Shown piece by piece: positions 27,565-35,810 of a stretch of DNA of 64,000 nucleotides; the first letter of the stretch is position 1, and every line of letters begins with the position of its first letter. Location of the stretch: the NCBI RefSeq assembly GCF_010645075.1, contig NZ_JAADZV010000013.1:62001-126000 (forward strand), in the 5' to 3' direction. The DNA is from Flavobacterium limi (GTDB lineage: Bacteria > Bacteroidota > Bacteroidia > Flavobacteriales > Flavobacteriaceae). Position numbers and translations under genes: made by a program. The notes beneath the pieces are model-generated. The model was given only the letters and a program-made list of their open reading frames with translations. It searched no databases and was not told the origin of the DNA.

Positions 27565-28524
27565 TTATTTTTTTATTGGATTAAAAACTGCTTGCTGCAA
27601 CGAAAACTTTTTGGAAGGAACATTATTCCCTTCTGTCAGTTCGCTGAAATTGGCATTCATAATCCAAGTTTCATTTCCTGACATCGCCGCTGTGGATGGA
27701 AAAGCAAAGCGGTCTTCTATAGATGTAGATTCTGTTGCCTGTGCTGAAACCCAATTGTCAGCAGTTTTTATTTTAAAAATTTTATTTACCCCTCCGTTCT
27801 GCACTAAAGTAAGGGTGTTTACATCATTTAAAAGCAGTCCGTCTGCACTTGGAAAAAACTGATCTATTTTAACTTTTGCTGCTTTTTCAGGATTTGCAAT
27901 TTCAATTTTTACTAATGCTCCTGTCCCGTTATTAGCCACAAGAAGAAATCCCTGCGGATGAAATACAACTCCGTTAGGTCCGACACCTGCCGATTTAAGC
28001 AGTTCACTTTTACTGAAGATAGATGCTTTTCCGGAACTATCCACCTTATAAATAACATCGGCATAACTATCTGTGATATAAACATTACCCTTATCATCAA
28101 AAGTAAGATCGTTTGGAAAATGCTCTCCCGGAACAAGGCCTGACAAATCAATATCAGAAGTTTTCTTTCCGGATTTTAGGTCAATAATAACCAATCTTGC
28201 CATTTTCTTTTTGGTATCAGGAGTACTGAACTTGCTATAGTTGGCATCACCAGAACATACATACAGTTTTTTACAGTCAGGATGTACTTTCAGACCATAA
28301 GTAGATTTCAGTGATTTATCTGCATACAATTCTGAATATTTACCCTCTTTTGTAACTTTCCCAACTGTTCCTAAGCGTGCAGAAGAAACATAAAATTCAT
28401 TGGCAGTCTTGTTAAAAGCCACGCCTTCCGGATAGGATTCCGGCGCTTCGAACTCGATACGTTTAGTAGGTTGCTGTGCCCAAGCTGTTTGGATAATCAG
28501 TAATGATATGATTAACTTTTTCAT
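27565..28524 (-). CDS. Secreted SMP-30/gluconolactonase-like beta-propeller
   Basis: Started at 28524 (MKKLIISLLIIQTAWAQQ), 15 codons inside the open frame, the protein has a clean signal peptide ending AWA-QQ and about 300 mature residues. The body has the SMP-30 features YPEGVAFNKTANEFYVSS, FPNDLTFDDKGNVYITDSYADVIYKVD and VGPNGVVFHPQGFLLVANNG, a six-bladed propeller with Asn/Asp residues suited to a divalent metal. It is likely periplasmic. It begins four bases after the stop of the sorbosone-dehydrogenase-like gene, so the two are cotranscribed and may act in sequence on an oxidised sugar (lactone hydrolysis after dehydrogenation). The substrate is inferred. Confidence 0.8.
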   Translation of the reverse strand: MKKLIISLLIIQTAWAQQPTKRIEFEAPESYPEGVAFNKTANEFYVSSARLGTVGKVTKEGKYSELYADKSLKSTYGLKVHPDCKKLYVCSGDANYSKFSTPDTKKKMARLVIIDLKSGKKTSDIDLSGLVPGEHFPNDLTFDDKGNVYITDSYADVIYKVDSSGKASIFSKSELLKSAGVGPNGVVFHPQGFLLVANNGTGALVKIEIANPEKAAKVKIDQFFPSADGLLLNDVNTLTLVQNGGVNKIFKIKTADNWVSAQATESTSIEDRFAFPSTAAMSGNETWIMNANFSELTEGNNVPSKKFSLQQAVFNPIKK

Positions 28525-28528
28525 GATT

Positions 28529-29701
28529 TTATTTTTGTTTAAGGGAATAAATAATGCCATTGGCATCATCAGAAATGTATACTATATTTTCTCCAATTAT
28601 AACTCCTGCAGGTCTTCCAAAACGTTCGTTTCCAATTAGAAAACCGCTTAAAAAATCCTCTGATCCTACTGCATTTCCCTTATTATCAAATTTGATACGC
28701 TGTACTTTGTAACCGCTCGGATTTTGTCTGTTCCATGAGCCATGCCAGCAGATCAAAGCATCACCTTTATTTGACCCTTTATCAAAAAAAGCAAAAGCAA
28801 TCGGAGCGCTATGCGCAGGAAATTCCAAAACAGAAGGCTGTGTAGGTTTAACCCATCCTTCTTTTGTATTTCCTACAGGGTCTTCCCTGCTTTTATCTAC
28901 TTCCTTTTTCCCATAAGCAAAAGGAAAACCGTAGTTTCCTCCCATTATAATGTGATTAAGTTCTTCGGGAGGCCATTCATCCCCTTTGGTATCACCGCCA
29001 TTGTCTACTCCCCACATTTCTTTAGATTCCGGATGCCAGTCAAAACCAATGGTGTTACGAAGTCCTGATGCATACAATGTCCTTTTCCAAGTCTGCGAGT
29101 CTACCTGTAACATTGCGGCAGTTTCTTTGTCGCTTTCTTTACAATCATTGCAGACGCTTCCCACTGAAATATATAATTTACCATCAGGACCAAAATCCAT
29201 GGTTCGGTTGGCATGCTGTCCGCCGCTCGGTAAATCTTTAATGAGCGTGTCCGCCACTTTTCCTAACGTACCGTCGGGATTTACAGGATACCTCAATACT
29301 TTATTGTTATTGCACAGGTACATATAATTGTCTTTTGAAGTAATACCATGCACACCTGGAAAGTCTGCGACACGAATCATGTCTTCAAATTTTCCGTCTT
29401 TGTCTTTATCAGTCAGCATTAGTACATCACCGGCATCGCGTCGGGTAACATAAAGTTGTCCTTGTTTTCCCAGATAAAGCATTCGCGGTTTTCCAAGTCC
29501 TGTAGCTGCGGGAGTAACTGTCCAGCCGTCAGCTGTCTTGAGACCCGATGCCAGATTACTGGTATATTCCATATGCGCTGGAAAATTGGTAATGGTGGTT
29601 TTCATTGTATTTTCCCTGGGAGGGATTCCTTTCTGCCCAAACATTTTAAGGCTGATGCAGCTGAGAATAAGTATCAGCAGCAGTAAAATTTTTATTTTCA
29701 T
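28529..29701 (-). CDS. Secreted PQQ-type sugar (sorbosone) dehydrogenase-like beta-propeller
   Basis: The 390-residue exported protein starts MKIKILLLLILILSCIS with a signal peptide ending near MFGQ. A Cys at residue 15 could alternatively be a lipobox. The body matches the soluble glucose/sorbosone dehydrogenase propeller: GKPRMLYLGKQGQLYVTRR, GVHGITSKDNYMYLCNN, GGQHANRTMDFGPDGKLYISVG, SGLRNTIGFDWHPESKEMWG, GRPAGVIIGENIVYISDDANGIIY. The two catalytic elements of that family, the His of VHGIT and the Arg of GLRNT, are present. It would oxidise an aldose or related sugar in the periplasm with PQQ. No pqq synthesis genes are in the window. First gene of the operon with SMP-30 and catalase-like genes. 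Confidence 0.8.
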   Translation of the reverse strand: MKIKILLLLILILSCISLKMFGQKGIPPRENTMKTTITNFPAHMEYTSNLASGLKTADGWTVTPAATGLGKPRMLYLGKQGQLYVTRRDAGDVLMLTDKDKDGKFEDMIRVADFPGVHGITSKDNYMYLCNNNKVLRYPVNPDGTLGKVADTLIKDLPSGGQHANRTMDFGPDGKLYISVGSVCNDCKESDKETAAMLQVDSQTWKRTLYASGLRNTIGFDWHPESKEMWGVDNGGDTKGDEWPPEELNHIIMGGNYGFPFAYGKKEVDKSREDPVGNTKEGWVKPTQPSVLEFPAHSAPIAFAFFDKGSNKGDALICWHGSWNRQNPSGYKVQRIKFDNKGNAVGSEDFLSGFLIGNERFGRPAGVIIGENIVYISDDANGIIYSLKQK

Positions 29702-29724
29702 ATAGTTGAATTATTTATTAAATA

Positions 29725-29756
29725 GAATAAAAAACCTGTATCGCATGATACAGGTC
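29725..29756 (-). terminator. Intrinsic terminator after the second DUF892 gene
   Basis: ACCTGTATC-GCAT-GATACAGGT (about 29734-29755) is a 9-bp perfect stem. On the minus strand it is followed by a T-run, so it terminates the DUF892 gene that ends at 29781. Confidence 0.8.
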
Positions 29757-29780
29757 TATTGGAGTTTTTAATCTATCTTT

Positions 29781-30401
29781 TTATTCGTCTTCAGCCGCCG
29801 CATCAAAATTGATGGTATTGTAGGCAGCTTCTGTCAGTAAAGTATCAGCCTCTTTTTCTTCGGCTAAAGTTTTCTCAAGCAGGAGCACCGCATCATCTTC
29901 ACCTAAAGTAGTTGCAAATGCTGCAAGAGTGCCGTAGGCGGCAATTTCATAATGCTCGATTTTTTGTGAAGCAGCGATTATACCGGCATCTCGCACAGGT
30001 CCTTTTTCTGTTTCTTCAATAATGCTTTCGCCTTCTTCAATCAGCCCTTCCATGGCATCGCATTTTTTTGCCGTTGCTTTCTCACCGATCAATGAAAATA
30101 CTTTTTCCAGTCTTGCCGTCTGTTCCTGCGTTACGGATAGATGGTCATTTATTGTTTTTACAAGATTTTCTGAAGTGGCATTTTTTGCCATCTTTGGCAG
30201 CGCTTTTGTAAGTGCTTTTTCTGCCCAGTATATATCTTTCAAAGAATTGATAAATAATTCTCGCAAGCCGTAGGCTGCAGTAGACTTAGCCTTCGCAGCT
30301 CCGCTTTTTGTGCCAGCAGTTTCAGTTTTGGATTTTGCAGGGCTTTTCGTGGCCGTGGTGTTTCTTTTTGCAGCTGCTGTTTTCTGTGTTGCAGTTTTCA
30401 T
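29781..30401 (-). CDS. DUF892 ferritin-like protein with Ala/Lys-rich tail, second copy
   Basis: The 206-residue protein is a close paralogue of the one at 14811-15434. Both share AYGLRELFINSLKDIYWAEKALTKALPKM-type helix 1, KKCDAMEGLIEEGESIIEET, GPVRDAGIIAASQKIEHYEI and the end EAAYNTINFDA. The N-terminal 40 residues are again Ala/Lys/Thr-rich (MKTATQKTAAAKRNTTATKS), a histone H1-like composition. Glu and His positions in the helices are conserved between copies, consistent with a di-metal ferritin-like centre. The tails are similar in composition but differ in sequence, suggesting selection for charge. It has its own terminator. Confidence 0.85.
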   Translation of the reverse strand: MKTATQKTAAAKRNTTATKSPAKSKTETAGTKSGAAKAKSTAAYGLRELFINSLKDIYWAEKALTKALPKMAKNATSENLVKTINDHLSVTQEQTARLEKVFSLIGEKATAKKCDAMEGLIEEGESIIEETEKGPVRDAGIIAASQKIEHYEIAAYGTLAAFATTLGEDDAVLLLEKTLAEEKEADTLLTEAAYNTINFDAAAEDE

Positions 30402-30809
30402 AATTTTAGCTTTTTAGTTCCAACCAAAATTACTCTGTCCATTAAATTTCCTATTACATAATATCGGAATTCTTTTACAGCTTTATAATCTGCTACAAAC
30501 GAAGCATATCTCTGGGTATCGGCGAGATCGTCATCATTTTGTGCTTGAAAGTATTTTACCAATAAGCCGGCAGGTCTAAATAAGTATTTATCTAAAAATG
30601 GTTATTATACAGGTTTTAGCTTTAAGAATATCCTCGGTTGCATTCTTAAGCTTGATTTGATTCCACACAAAAAGCTAAGACGAATAACCAATAACCTATG
30701 ATATTTTGACGCAAAATTTAAGGAAGACCTATTTTTACCAACAATATCAAACCTCTTAAAAGTTTAAAAAAAATAGTTATATTTTAAATACAAGATAGTA
30801 CTTCAAAGA

Positions 30810-30893
30810 GCCAATGAAAGGCAATGCTATGTCGATTATAGCAATCTATTCCAAACTCTATATAATATTTTTGTAGAATTGTATCTTAGTCTG
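30810..30893 (+). repeat. Divergent partial copy of the 119-bp repeat (A')
   Basis: The stretch with AGCCAATGAAAGGCAATG, CAATCTATTCCAAA and TTTTTGTAGAATTGTATCTTAG is recognisably related to the inner part of repeat A that begins 126 bases to the right, but its ends have decayed. The same divergent copy precedes repeat B (38590-38678), so A'+A and B'+B are ancient tandem pairs. Confidence 0.45.
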
Positions 30894-30935
30894 CCCGCAT
30901 AAACCAATTAAGTATTATATTTTTTATATATCAAT

Positions 30936-31055
30936 CCCCAACAGGACAACCAAACCAAATTCACCAAGCCAATGAAAGACAGCCCCCTACTTCCAGTAAA
31001 ACAATCTCTTCAAATCCCCAATAAAATGGCTTGTAATCTGTCCTTTACGGGGCAC
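30936..31055 (+). repeat. 119-bp dispersed hairpin repeat, copy A
   Basis: Runs from CCCCAACAGGAC to GTCCTTTACGGGGCAC. AGGAC pairs with GTCCT and CCCC with GGGG at the ends. Further in, CAAATTCACCAAGCCA pairs imperfectly with TGGCTTGTAATCTG, leaving bulged bases. The centre carries the family-wide CAATCTCTTCAAATC. Full copies at 38720, 39631, 40543 and 49323 have the same length and order. It is the left-most copy and lies in a 1.28-kb region without genes (30402-31678). Confidence 0.8.
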
Positions 31056-31065
31056 TCAACAGCCA

Positions 31066-31101
31066 AATGGCGCCAATTAAAGACAATTGGCGCCATTTTT
31101 T
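31066..31101 (+). terminator. Intrinsic terminator directly after repeat A
   Basis: AATGGCGCCAATT-AAAGAC-AATTGGCGCCATT is a perfect 13-bp stem followed by T-run only on the plus side. No plus-strand protein gene lies upstream of it in this direction, so it may terminate a transcript containing repeat A. Confidence 0.8.
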
Positions 31102-31347
31102 ATTTGCATTATAAAATACCTTAATCCCTTTTTTTTTATTAAAAATCTCTCTCACTAAAAAAAAATGCAAAAGAACACCTTTGACAAAAAATATTTTATA
31201 ATCATAAACTAATGATTCGAAAGCCTACACATATAGAAACAGCGAGTGTGCAATAAAATTATGACTCTTTAATATATTTAAATCATTGAATGCTGATAAG
31301 TATTAATCTTACTAACTTCACGATTACAAATTCCTGTCCAGCTTACT

Positions 31348-31423
31348 AGCCCCGATAGCAGCAGAAATCCTTCTGCGCCGGGGTTCAGTGCAGAAGATTG
31401 GAGCGCATAGCGGAAACACCTCC
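31348..31423. ncRNA. Flavobacterium structured element (Flavo-1-like), copy 1
   Basis: AGCCCCGATAGCAGCAGAAATCC, then TTCTGCGCCGGGGTTC pairing with GTGCAGAAG, then GGAGCGCATAGCGGAAACACC. The order AGCCCCGATxG-xAGxxxxATCC, a variable hairpin and a GCGxATAGCGG-like close recurs at 35148 and 63556 and is familiar from Flavobacterium intergenic regions. It may be the Rfam Flavo-1 motif; strand and function are not certain. A short minus-strand ORF over it is not a gene. Confidence 0.5.
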
Positions 31424-31678
31424 ATAAAAATAAAATTAAAACAGCATAACACAATTCAATGTGCTGCCCACAGCCCTGAAGAAATCCGGCTGCTGCAGAG
31501 GATGGAAAATGGCTCATGCCCTGCCATAAGGGCAAGATAAACGGCTGATGCCGCTGATCTTCCACACCAGCCAAAGGGACATGTTCAATTTTTATGAAAA
31601 TCAAAAGCGCTGAGAAGAAAAAAAATGTAAATTAGCCTGCATTTACCTGCATCATATTTAAAAGCCGTCCGATATACC

Positions 31679-32524
31679 ATGAAATGGATTACAAGGGAAA
31701 GACCTAAAATAGACCGCATTGCATGTCCGTGGCTCATCCGCAGATTTGTAGACCGCCAAGCTGAATTCATTTACGTCCCCTACAGCGAGGTTCTGGAAAA
31801 AGCCAAAGAACTTGATGCGGTTCCCTTTGATATTCCTGGTGTAGAGTTTACGCACTATAACGAGCAGTGCACCTTTGACTACATCGTTAAAAAATACAGC
31901 ATTGATGATCCTGCCATTGCAATTATAGCAGGAATTGTACGCGGCGCAGACACCGACAGGCATGATATTGCAGCAGAATCAGCCGGGCTCTGGGCGGTTT
32001 CAGCCGGGCTTTCCTACAATATCACCGATGATTACAAGCTGCTGGAGAGCGGTATAGTCCTCTATGATGCCCTCTACAGCTGGGCCACGCATCTGCATAA
32101 GGAGAAACATCTCCAGAACAGCCCTTTTGAGAATCTCCTGCACGAGGTGTACCAAAAATTTCTGGCCGAAAAAAAGCCAAACAAAAAGACACCGCCCTGG
32201 GTAAAAGAACTCAAGGAAATGCTTCAGGACCAGATCGACACCCAGTTTAATTTCGACCTCAGACAGATCTCAAATGACCTTGAATTAAACCCCTCTTATC
32301 TCTCAAGGGAATTTTCCAAGTATTTTGACGACCTGAATTTTGGCGATTACATCCGTAAATTGAGAATTGAGAAAGCTGTAAGCCTTATTGAGAATTCCTC
32401 CTACAGCCTAACAGAAATAGCCTATATGACGGGCTTTTCCGACCACAGCCATTTCACCAGGATTTTCAAACTTCAGACCGGCAGAAATCCTTCTGCATAC
32501 CGAAAAAAATCACCTAAAAAGTAA
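31679..32524 (+). CDS. Chromate-resistance (ChrB-type) domain fused to AraC DNA-binding domain
   Basis: Residues 1-150 match the ChrB C-terminal domain (Chrome_Resist): MKWITRERPKIDRIACPWLI, PFDIPGVEFTHYNEQCTFDYIVKKY, IAGIVRGADTDRHDIAAESAGL and YKLLESGIVLYDALYSW. Residues about 175-281 are a two-helix-turn-helix AraC domain ending NSSYSLTEIAYMTGFSDHSHFTRIFK and TGRNPSAYRK. In known chromate operons ChrB is a chromate-sensing regulator. Here the sensing module has apparently been joined to an AraC reader, giving a single-protein chromate-responsive regulator. It lies 589 bases upstream of chrA on the same strand with one small gene between. The fused form is unusual in my experience; sensing is inferred from the domain. 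Confidence 0.88.
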   Translation: MKWITRERPKIDRIACPWLIRRFVDRQAEFIYVPYSEVLEKAKELDAVPFDIPGVEFTHYNEQCTFDYIVKKYSIDDPAIAIIAGIVRGADTDRHDIAAESAGLWAVSAGLSYNITDDYKLLESGIVLYDALYSWATHLHKEKHLQNSPFENLLHEVYQKFLAEKKPNKKTPPWVKELKEMLQDQIDTQFNFDLRQISNDLELNPSYLSREFSKYFDDLNFGDYIRKLRIEKAVSLIENSSYSLTEIAYMTGFSDHSHFTRIFKLQTGRNPSAYRKKSPKK

Positions 32525-32586
32525 ACCAGATACAAAAAGTAAATAACCTTCTATTTCTATCGGTTTAGTATATATAGCTTTGTCTT

Positions 32587-33102
32587 ATGAAACAAAACTA
32601 TATCATTGAAATGAAACCTATTTTACTTTTTGTATTGCTGTATATAAGCACAGCCGCTTTTGCTCAGGAAACCTATCCGAGGATCACAGGATATTTTGGG
32701 ATCTACCACCCAATAGTGACAATCTCTAGCGAGCAGACCAATCTAAACTTCCGGGATTATTATGCCGTGGGATTCCCAACAGGAATAAACATCTGGAAAA
32801 GTTCCAAAATAGGCTTCTCGTTTGAGATCGTTCCCAATATCAGGATCCAGGGCAGCAGCGACAAAGTAACCAATACGGTATTTCATCCCGGCGTTTTAGT
32901 AGCTTTGGGAAAAGGCTACACTTTTGCCGGAAGACTGGCCTTTGAAAGTGCAGGCAGATACGGCTTCACTCCTGTACTGAACAAAACTTTCATAAAAAAC
33001 AAAAACAGCAGCTATTTCCTGGCAGTGCCCCTGCCCGTGCGTTTTGGCAACGATCATCCCGCGACATTTACCGCCGGAGTGCAGTTTGGAATTGCTTTTT
33101 AA
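32587..33102 (+). CDS. Secreted outer-membrane-like protein in the chromate cluster
   Basis: The protein has a signal peptide (MKPILLFVLLYISTAAFA-QE); Met codons at 32587 and 32611 are both possible starts, the latter giving the cleaner signal. The 140-residue mature part alternates polar and hydrophobic residues with aromatic ends (YFGIYHPIVTI, YYAVGFPTGINIW, IGFSFEIVPNIRI, TFTAGVQFGIAF), the pattern of a small beta-barrel. The C-terminal residue is Phe, as in outer-membrane proteins. No named family is recognised. It starts 62 bases after the ChrB-AraC gene and ends 11 bases before chrA, so it belongs to the chromate operon. Confidence 0.7.
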   Translation: MKQNYIIEMKPILLFVLLYISTAAFAQETYPRITGYFGIYHPIVTISSEQTNLNFRDYYAVGFPTGINIWKSSKIGFSFEIVPNIRIQGSSDKVTNTVFHPGVLVALGKGYTFAGRLAFESAGRYGFTPVLNKTFIKNKNSSYFLAVPLPVRFGNDHPATFTAGVQFGIAF

Positions 33103-33113
33103 AAAATCATACA

Positions 33114-34283
33114 ATGGAACAAAATAAAAAATACAGCTTAAGGTCGTTGGTGCTTTATTTCTTAAAATTAGGCACGATCGGCTTTGGCGGCCCTGTTGCC
33201 CTGGTGGGCTATATGCATAAAGATCTTGTTGAAGACAGAAAATGGATTTCAGAAGAGGAATACAGGGAAGGCCTGGCATTGGCACAGCTGGCTCCAGGAC
33301 CCCTGGCGGCGCAGTTGGGAATCTATATTGGATTTGTACATTACCGGCTTCTTGGGGCCACACTGGCAGGATTTGCTTTTGTATTGCCCTCTTTTATAAT
33401 GGTGGTCCTGCTGGGAATCGTATATAAATTGTATGGGGGATTGTCATGGATACAGGCTGTTTTCTACGGTGTGGGGGCTGCCGTTATTGGAATTATTGCC
33501 CTGAGCTCCTATAAGCTGACATTAAAATCCATAGGCAGGTTCAATGTGGAGTCCTTTAAATCAAAATGGCTTTTATGGCTGTTTTTCTTCCTGGCGGCAG
33601 TCATTACCTTTCTGACCGAACAGGAGCAGGTTCTGTTATTTATAGCCGCAGGAATCCTATATATGATTGTCAAGGCTCCGCCTGAATGGTGGAATGGAAA
33701 AACCGTAAATTCAATAGTGCTGCTGCAGGCTGCCTTTTGGAATTACGAAAGTTCAACCCTTACAGAAATTGCCATTTTCTTTGCTAAAGCCGGAACCTTC
33801 GTCTTTGGAAGCGGGCTGGCGATCGTTCCCTTCCTGCATTCAGGAGTTGTGGTTGACAACCACTGGCTGACAGAGCAGCAATTTTTGGATTCTGTTGCTG
33901 TAGCCATGATTACCCCAGGTCCTGTTGTGATAACCGTTGGATTTATCGGTTATCTTGTCAATGGATTCCTTGGAGCGCTGGTGGCCGCACTGGCAACCTT
34001 CCTGCCCTGCTATCTCTTCACCATTGCCATGGCTCCCTCATTTAAAAAAATTGCACAAAACAAACCCGTAAAAGCGTTTGTGGACGGGATTACTGCGGCA
34101 GTTGTAGGGGCGCTTGTCGGGTCGGTAATCGTAATTGCAAGAAGGAGCATTTTTGATATTCCGACTGTACTTATCGCTTTTTCCAGTATCTTAGCGCTGC
34201 TATACATAAAGAAAATCCAGGAGCCGTATATTATTCTTATAGCCGCTGTAGTGGGCATAATCATAAAATCAGTAATAATATGA
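33114..34283 (+). CDS. chrA: Chromate transporter ChrA (two-domain form)
   Basis: The 389-residue membrane protein has two homologous CHR halves. The first begins LKLGTIGFGGPVALVGYMHKDLVEDRKWIS and contains GLALAQLAPGPLAAQLGIYIG. The second begins IFFAKAGTFVFGSGLAIVPFLHSGVV and contains FLDSVAVAMITPGPVVITVGFIGY. GFGGP and PGP motifs mark the chromate ion transporter family, which exports chromate and so gives resistance. The C-terminus ends in hydrophobic helices. The gene overlaps the start of a broken superoxide dismutase gene by four bases. Together with the ChrB-AraC protein this is a complete-looking chromate-resistance unit. Confidence 0.93.
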   Translation: MEQNKKYSLRSLVLYFLKLGTIGFGGPVALVGYMHKDLVEDRKWISEEEYREGLALAQLAPGPLAAQLGIYIGFVHYRLLGATLAGFAFVLPSFIMVVLLGIVYKLYGGLSWIQAVFYGVGAAVIGIIALSSYKLTLKSIGRFNVESFKSKWLLWLFFFLAAVITFLTEQEQVLLFIAAGILYMIVKAPPEWWNGKTVNSIVLLQAAFWNYESSTLTEIAIFFAKAGTFVFGSGLAIVPFLHSGVVVDNHWLTEQQFLDSVAVAMITPGPVVITVGFIGYLVNGFLGALVAALATFLPCYLFTIAMAPSFKKIAQNKPVKAFVDGITAAVVGALVGSVIVIARRSIFDIPTVLIAFSSILALLYIKKIQEPYIILIAAVVGIIIKSVII

Positions 34284-35006
34284 ATAGGAAAGATTTTTAA
34301 AAAATCAGGTACGTTTCTCGGGGCAGCGGCATTGGTACTTCCCACAGCCAATGCTTTTTCAAACAATTTAGCCCATAACAATATTGATAAGCTGGCAGAC
34401 GCAGATGGGAATTACATCCAGCAGACCCTTCCCTACAATGAAAATTTCCTGGAGCCTTACATGGATTCTGAAATGCTTCACCTGCATTACACTTTTCAGC
34501 ACGGCGGGGCTGTTAAAGGTGCTAATAAAGATCTGCAGATGATAAGAAAAGCTTTGGAGCAAAACAATCTTGAAACTGTTGATTTCTGGACAAAAAATTA
34601 TCCTACCACTTTTCTTCCCATATACTGCATTCTATTTTTTGTACCAACCTTACCCACAAAAGCAATCTGCCAAGCGGCAGTCTTTTAAAGCGTATTGAAA
34701 AAAAACTTTGGAAGTTTCGATAACCTTAAAGTTTTAATTGCAGCGACCTCCAAGAATGTAGATGGCAATGACTGGGAATTTTAGCCTATCAGCCTTATAG
34801 TGACAGCCTTGTAGTGCTGCAGTGCGAAAATCACGAAAAGCCTACCCAGTGGAGCAATTCCAATCCTTGTAATTGACGTATGGGAGCACGCATATTATTT
34901 AAAATACAAACATAAACGCACTGACTTTGTGGATGCCCTGTTCAATATCATAAACTGGGATAATGTTGCACAACGTCTCAATGAGGCCGAAAAACTAACA
35001 AAATAA
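34280..35006 (+). pseudogene. Broken exported Fe/Mn superoxide dismutase
   Basis: The ATG at 34280 overlaps the chrA stop. MNRKDF is followed by a one-base loss in a T/A run (TTTTTAAAAAA), after which the signal peptide continues in another frame: KKSGTFLGAAALVLPTANAF. Then LPYNENFLEPYMDSEMLHLHYTFQHGGAVKGANK is the SOD N-terminal domain, with the metal-ligand His region altered. After more frame changes, FGSFDNLKVLIAATSKNVDGNDW and ILVIDVWEHAYYLKYKHKRTDFVDALFNIINWDNV give the C-terminal metal site (D-x-WEHAYY). At least three disruptions leave no functional product. A SOD beside chromate export fits, since chromate reduction makes superoxide. Confidence 0.85.
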
Positions 35007-35147
35007 ATCCATAAATGCACGGCAGTACATAAAAACCAAAATTCGGAACAGTATTCAAACACTAAAAATGGCGGATAATTAAACTGCTGTTTACCGGTAA
35101 ATAAAAGCAGGTAAAATTTACATTAACAATTACCTGCTCAATAACCT

Positions 35148-35255
35148 GGCCCCGATAGAAGCAGAAATCCTTCTGTGCCGGCCGGGGTTAGGTGCAGAAG
35201 ATTGGCTCGCCAGTTCCCTTGCGCCCCGGTGGAGCGTACAGAGGGGAAAGCTTCC
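35148..35255. ncRNA. Flavobacterium structured element (Flavo-1-like), copy 2
   Basis: GCCCCGATAGAAGCAGAAATCC, then TTCTGTGCC/GGTGCAGAAG as variable hairpin, and GGAGCGTACAGAGGGGAAAGCTTCC as the close. This copy has a roughly 25-base insertion relative to the other two. It lies between the SOD remnant and the doxX gene; a 74-residue minus-strand ORF over it is spurious. Confidence 0.5.
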
Positions 35256-35318
35256 AAAAAAAATATTAAATCTAAAATGAATATACTAAAGAAAAATTGA
35301 GACAAAAAAGATAGGATC

Positions 35319-35762
35319 TTAATTTTTTCGCCAGTTTCTGTCTGCATGTCCATTCTTGTCAACCGACCACCTGCCGGAACCTTCCATCAAAAGAAAAATT
35401 GCTCCAAGCAGCATTGCCCAATCTGTCCTGCTCTCATGAAGCATTTTCCAGAAACCATCGTTTTTAAAAATTTCAGTTTTTGTTGTGGTGATCGCAGCAA
35501 GCATAATGATGATAATTGGAATGCTTGCCAGCCTTGTAAAAAGTCCAATCAGGACCAATATGCCGCAGAGTATTTCAAAAGAACCAACGATATTGCCCAA
35601 ATATTCAGGGAATGGCAGGCCGATTTTGGCAAATCTCACTGCTCCCAAAGTTTCAGGAAATAAAAATTTCTGAATTCCTTCTGAAAGAAAAACTGCCCCG
35701 ACCAATAAACGGATTATAATAGTTGTTTTAGAATCATTTGTATGTATCAGCTTTTGCATCAT
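35319..35762 (-). CDS. DoxX family membrane protein
   Basis: The 147-residue protein has four membrane helices and the DoxX layout: TIIIRLLVGAVFLSEGIQKFLFPETLGAVRFAKIGLP, then NIVGSFEILCGILVLIGLFTRLASIPIIIIMLAAI, ending AMLLGAIFLLMEGSGRWSVD. DoxX proteins are small inner-membrane proteins often linked to redox or sulfur stress; no catalytic activity is established here. It starts 48 bases downstream of the receptor gene end, on the same strand. The final GSGRWSVD is typical of the family. Confidence 0.85.
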   Translation of the reverse strand: MMQKLIHTNDSKTTIIIRLLVGAVFLSEGIQKFLFPETLGAVRFAKIGLPFPEYLGNIVGSFEILCGILVLIGLFTRLASIPIIIIMLAAITTTKTEIFKNDGFWKMLHESRTDWAMLLGAIFLLMEGSGRWSVDKNGHADRNWRKN

Positions 35763-35810
35763 AATTATTTTATTTGAAAGTTTTGGCTAAAAAGGCTGGT
35801 TCATGGAAAC

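Noticed and set aside
31278..31604. 108-residue minus-strand ORF
   Set aside because: It covers the structured element at 31348-31423, has no recognisable domain and has implausible composition.
35138..35362. 74-residue minus-strand ORF
   Set aside because: It overlaps the end of doxX and the second structured element; it is a chance frame.
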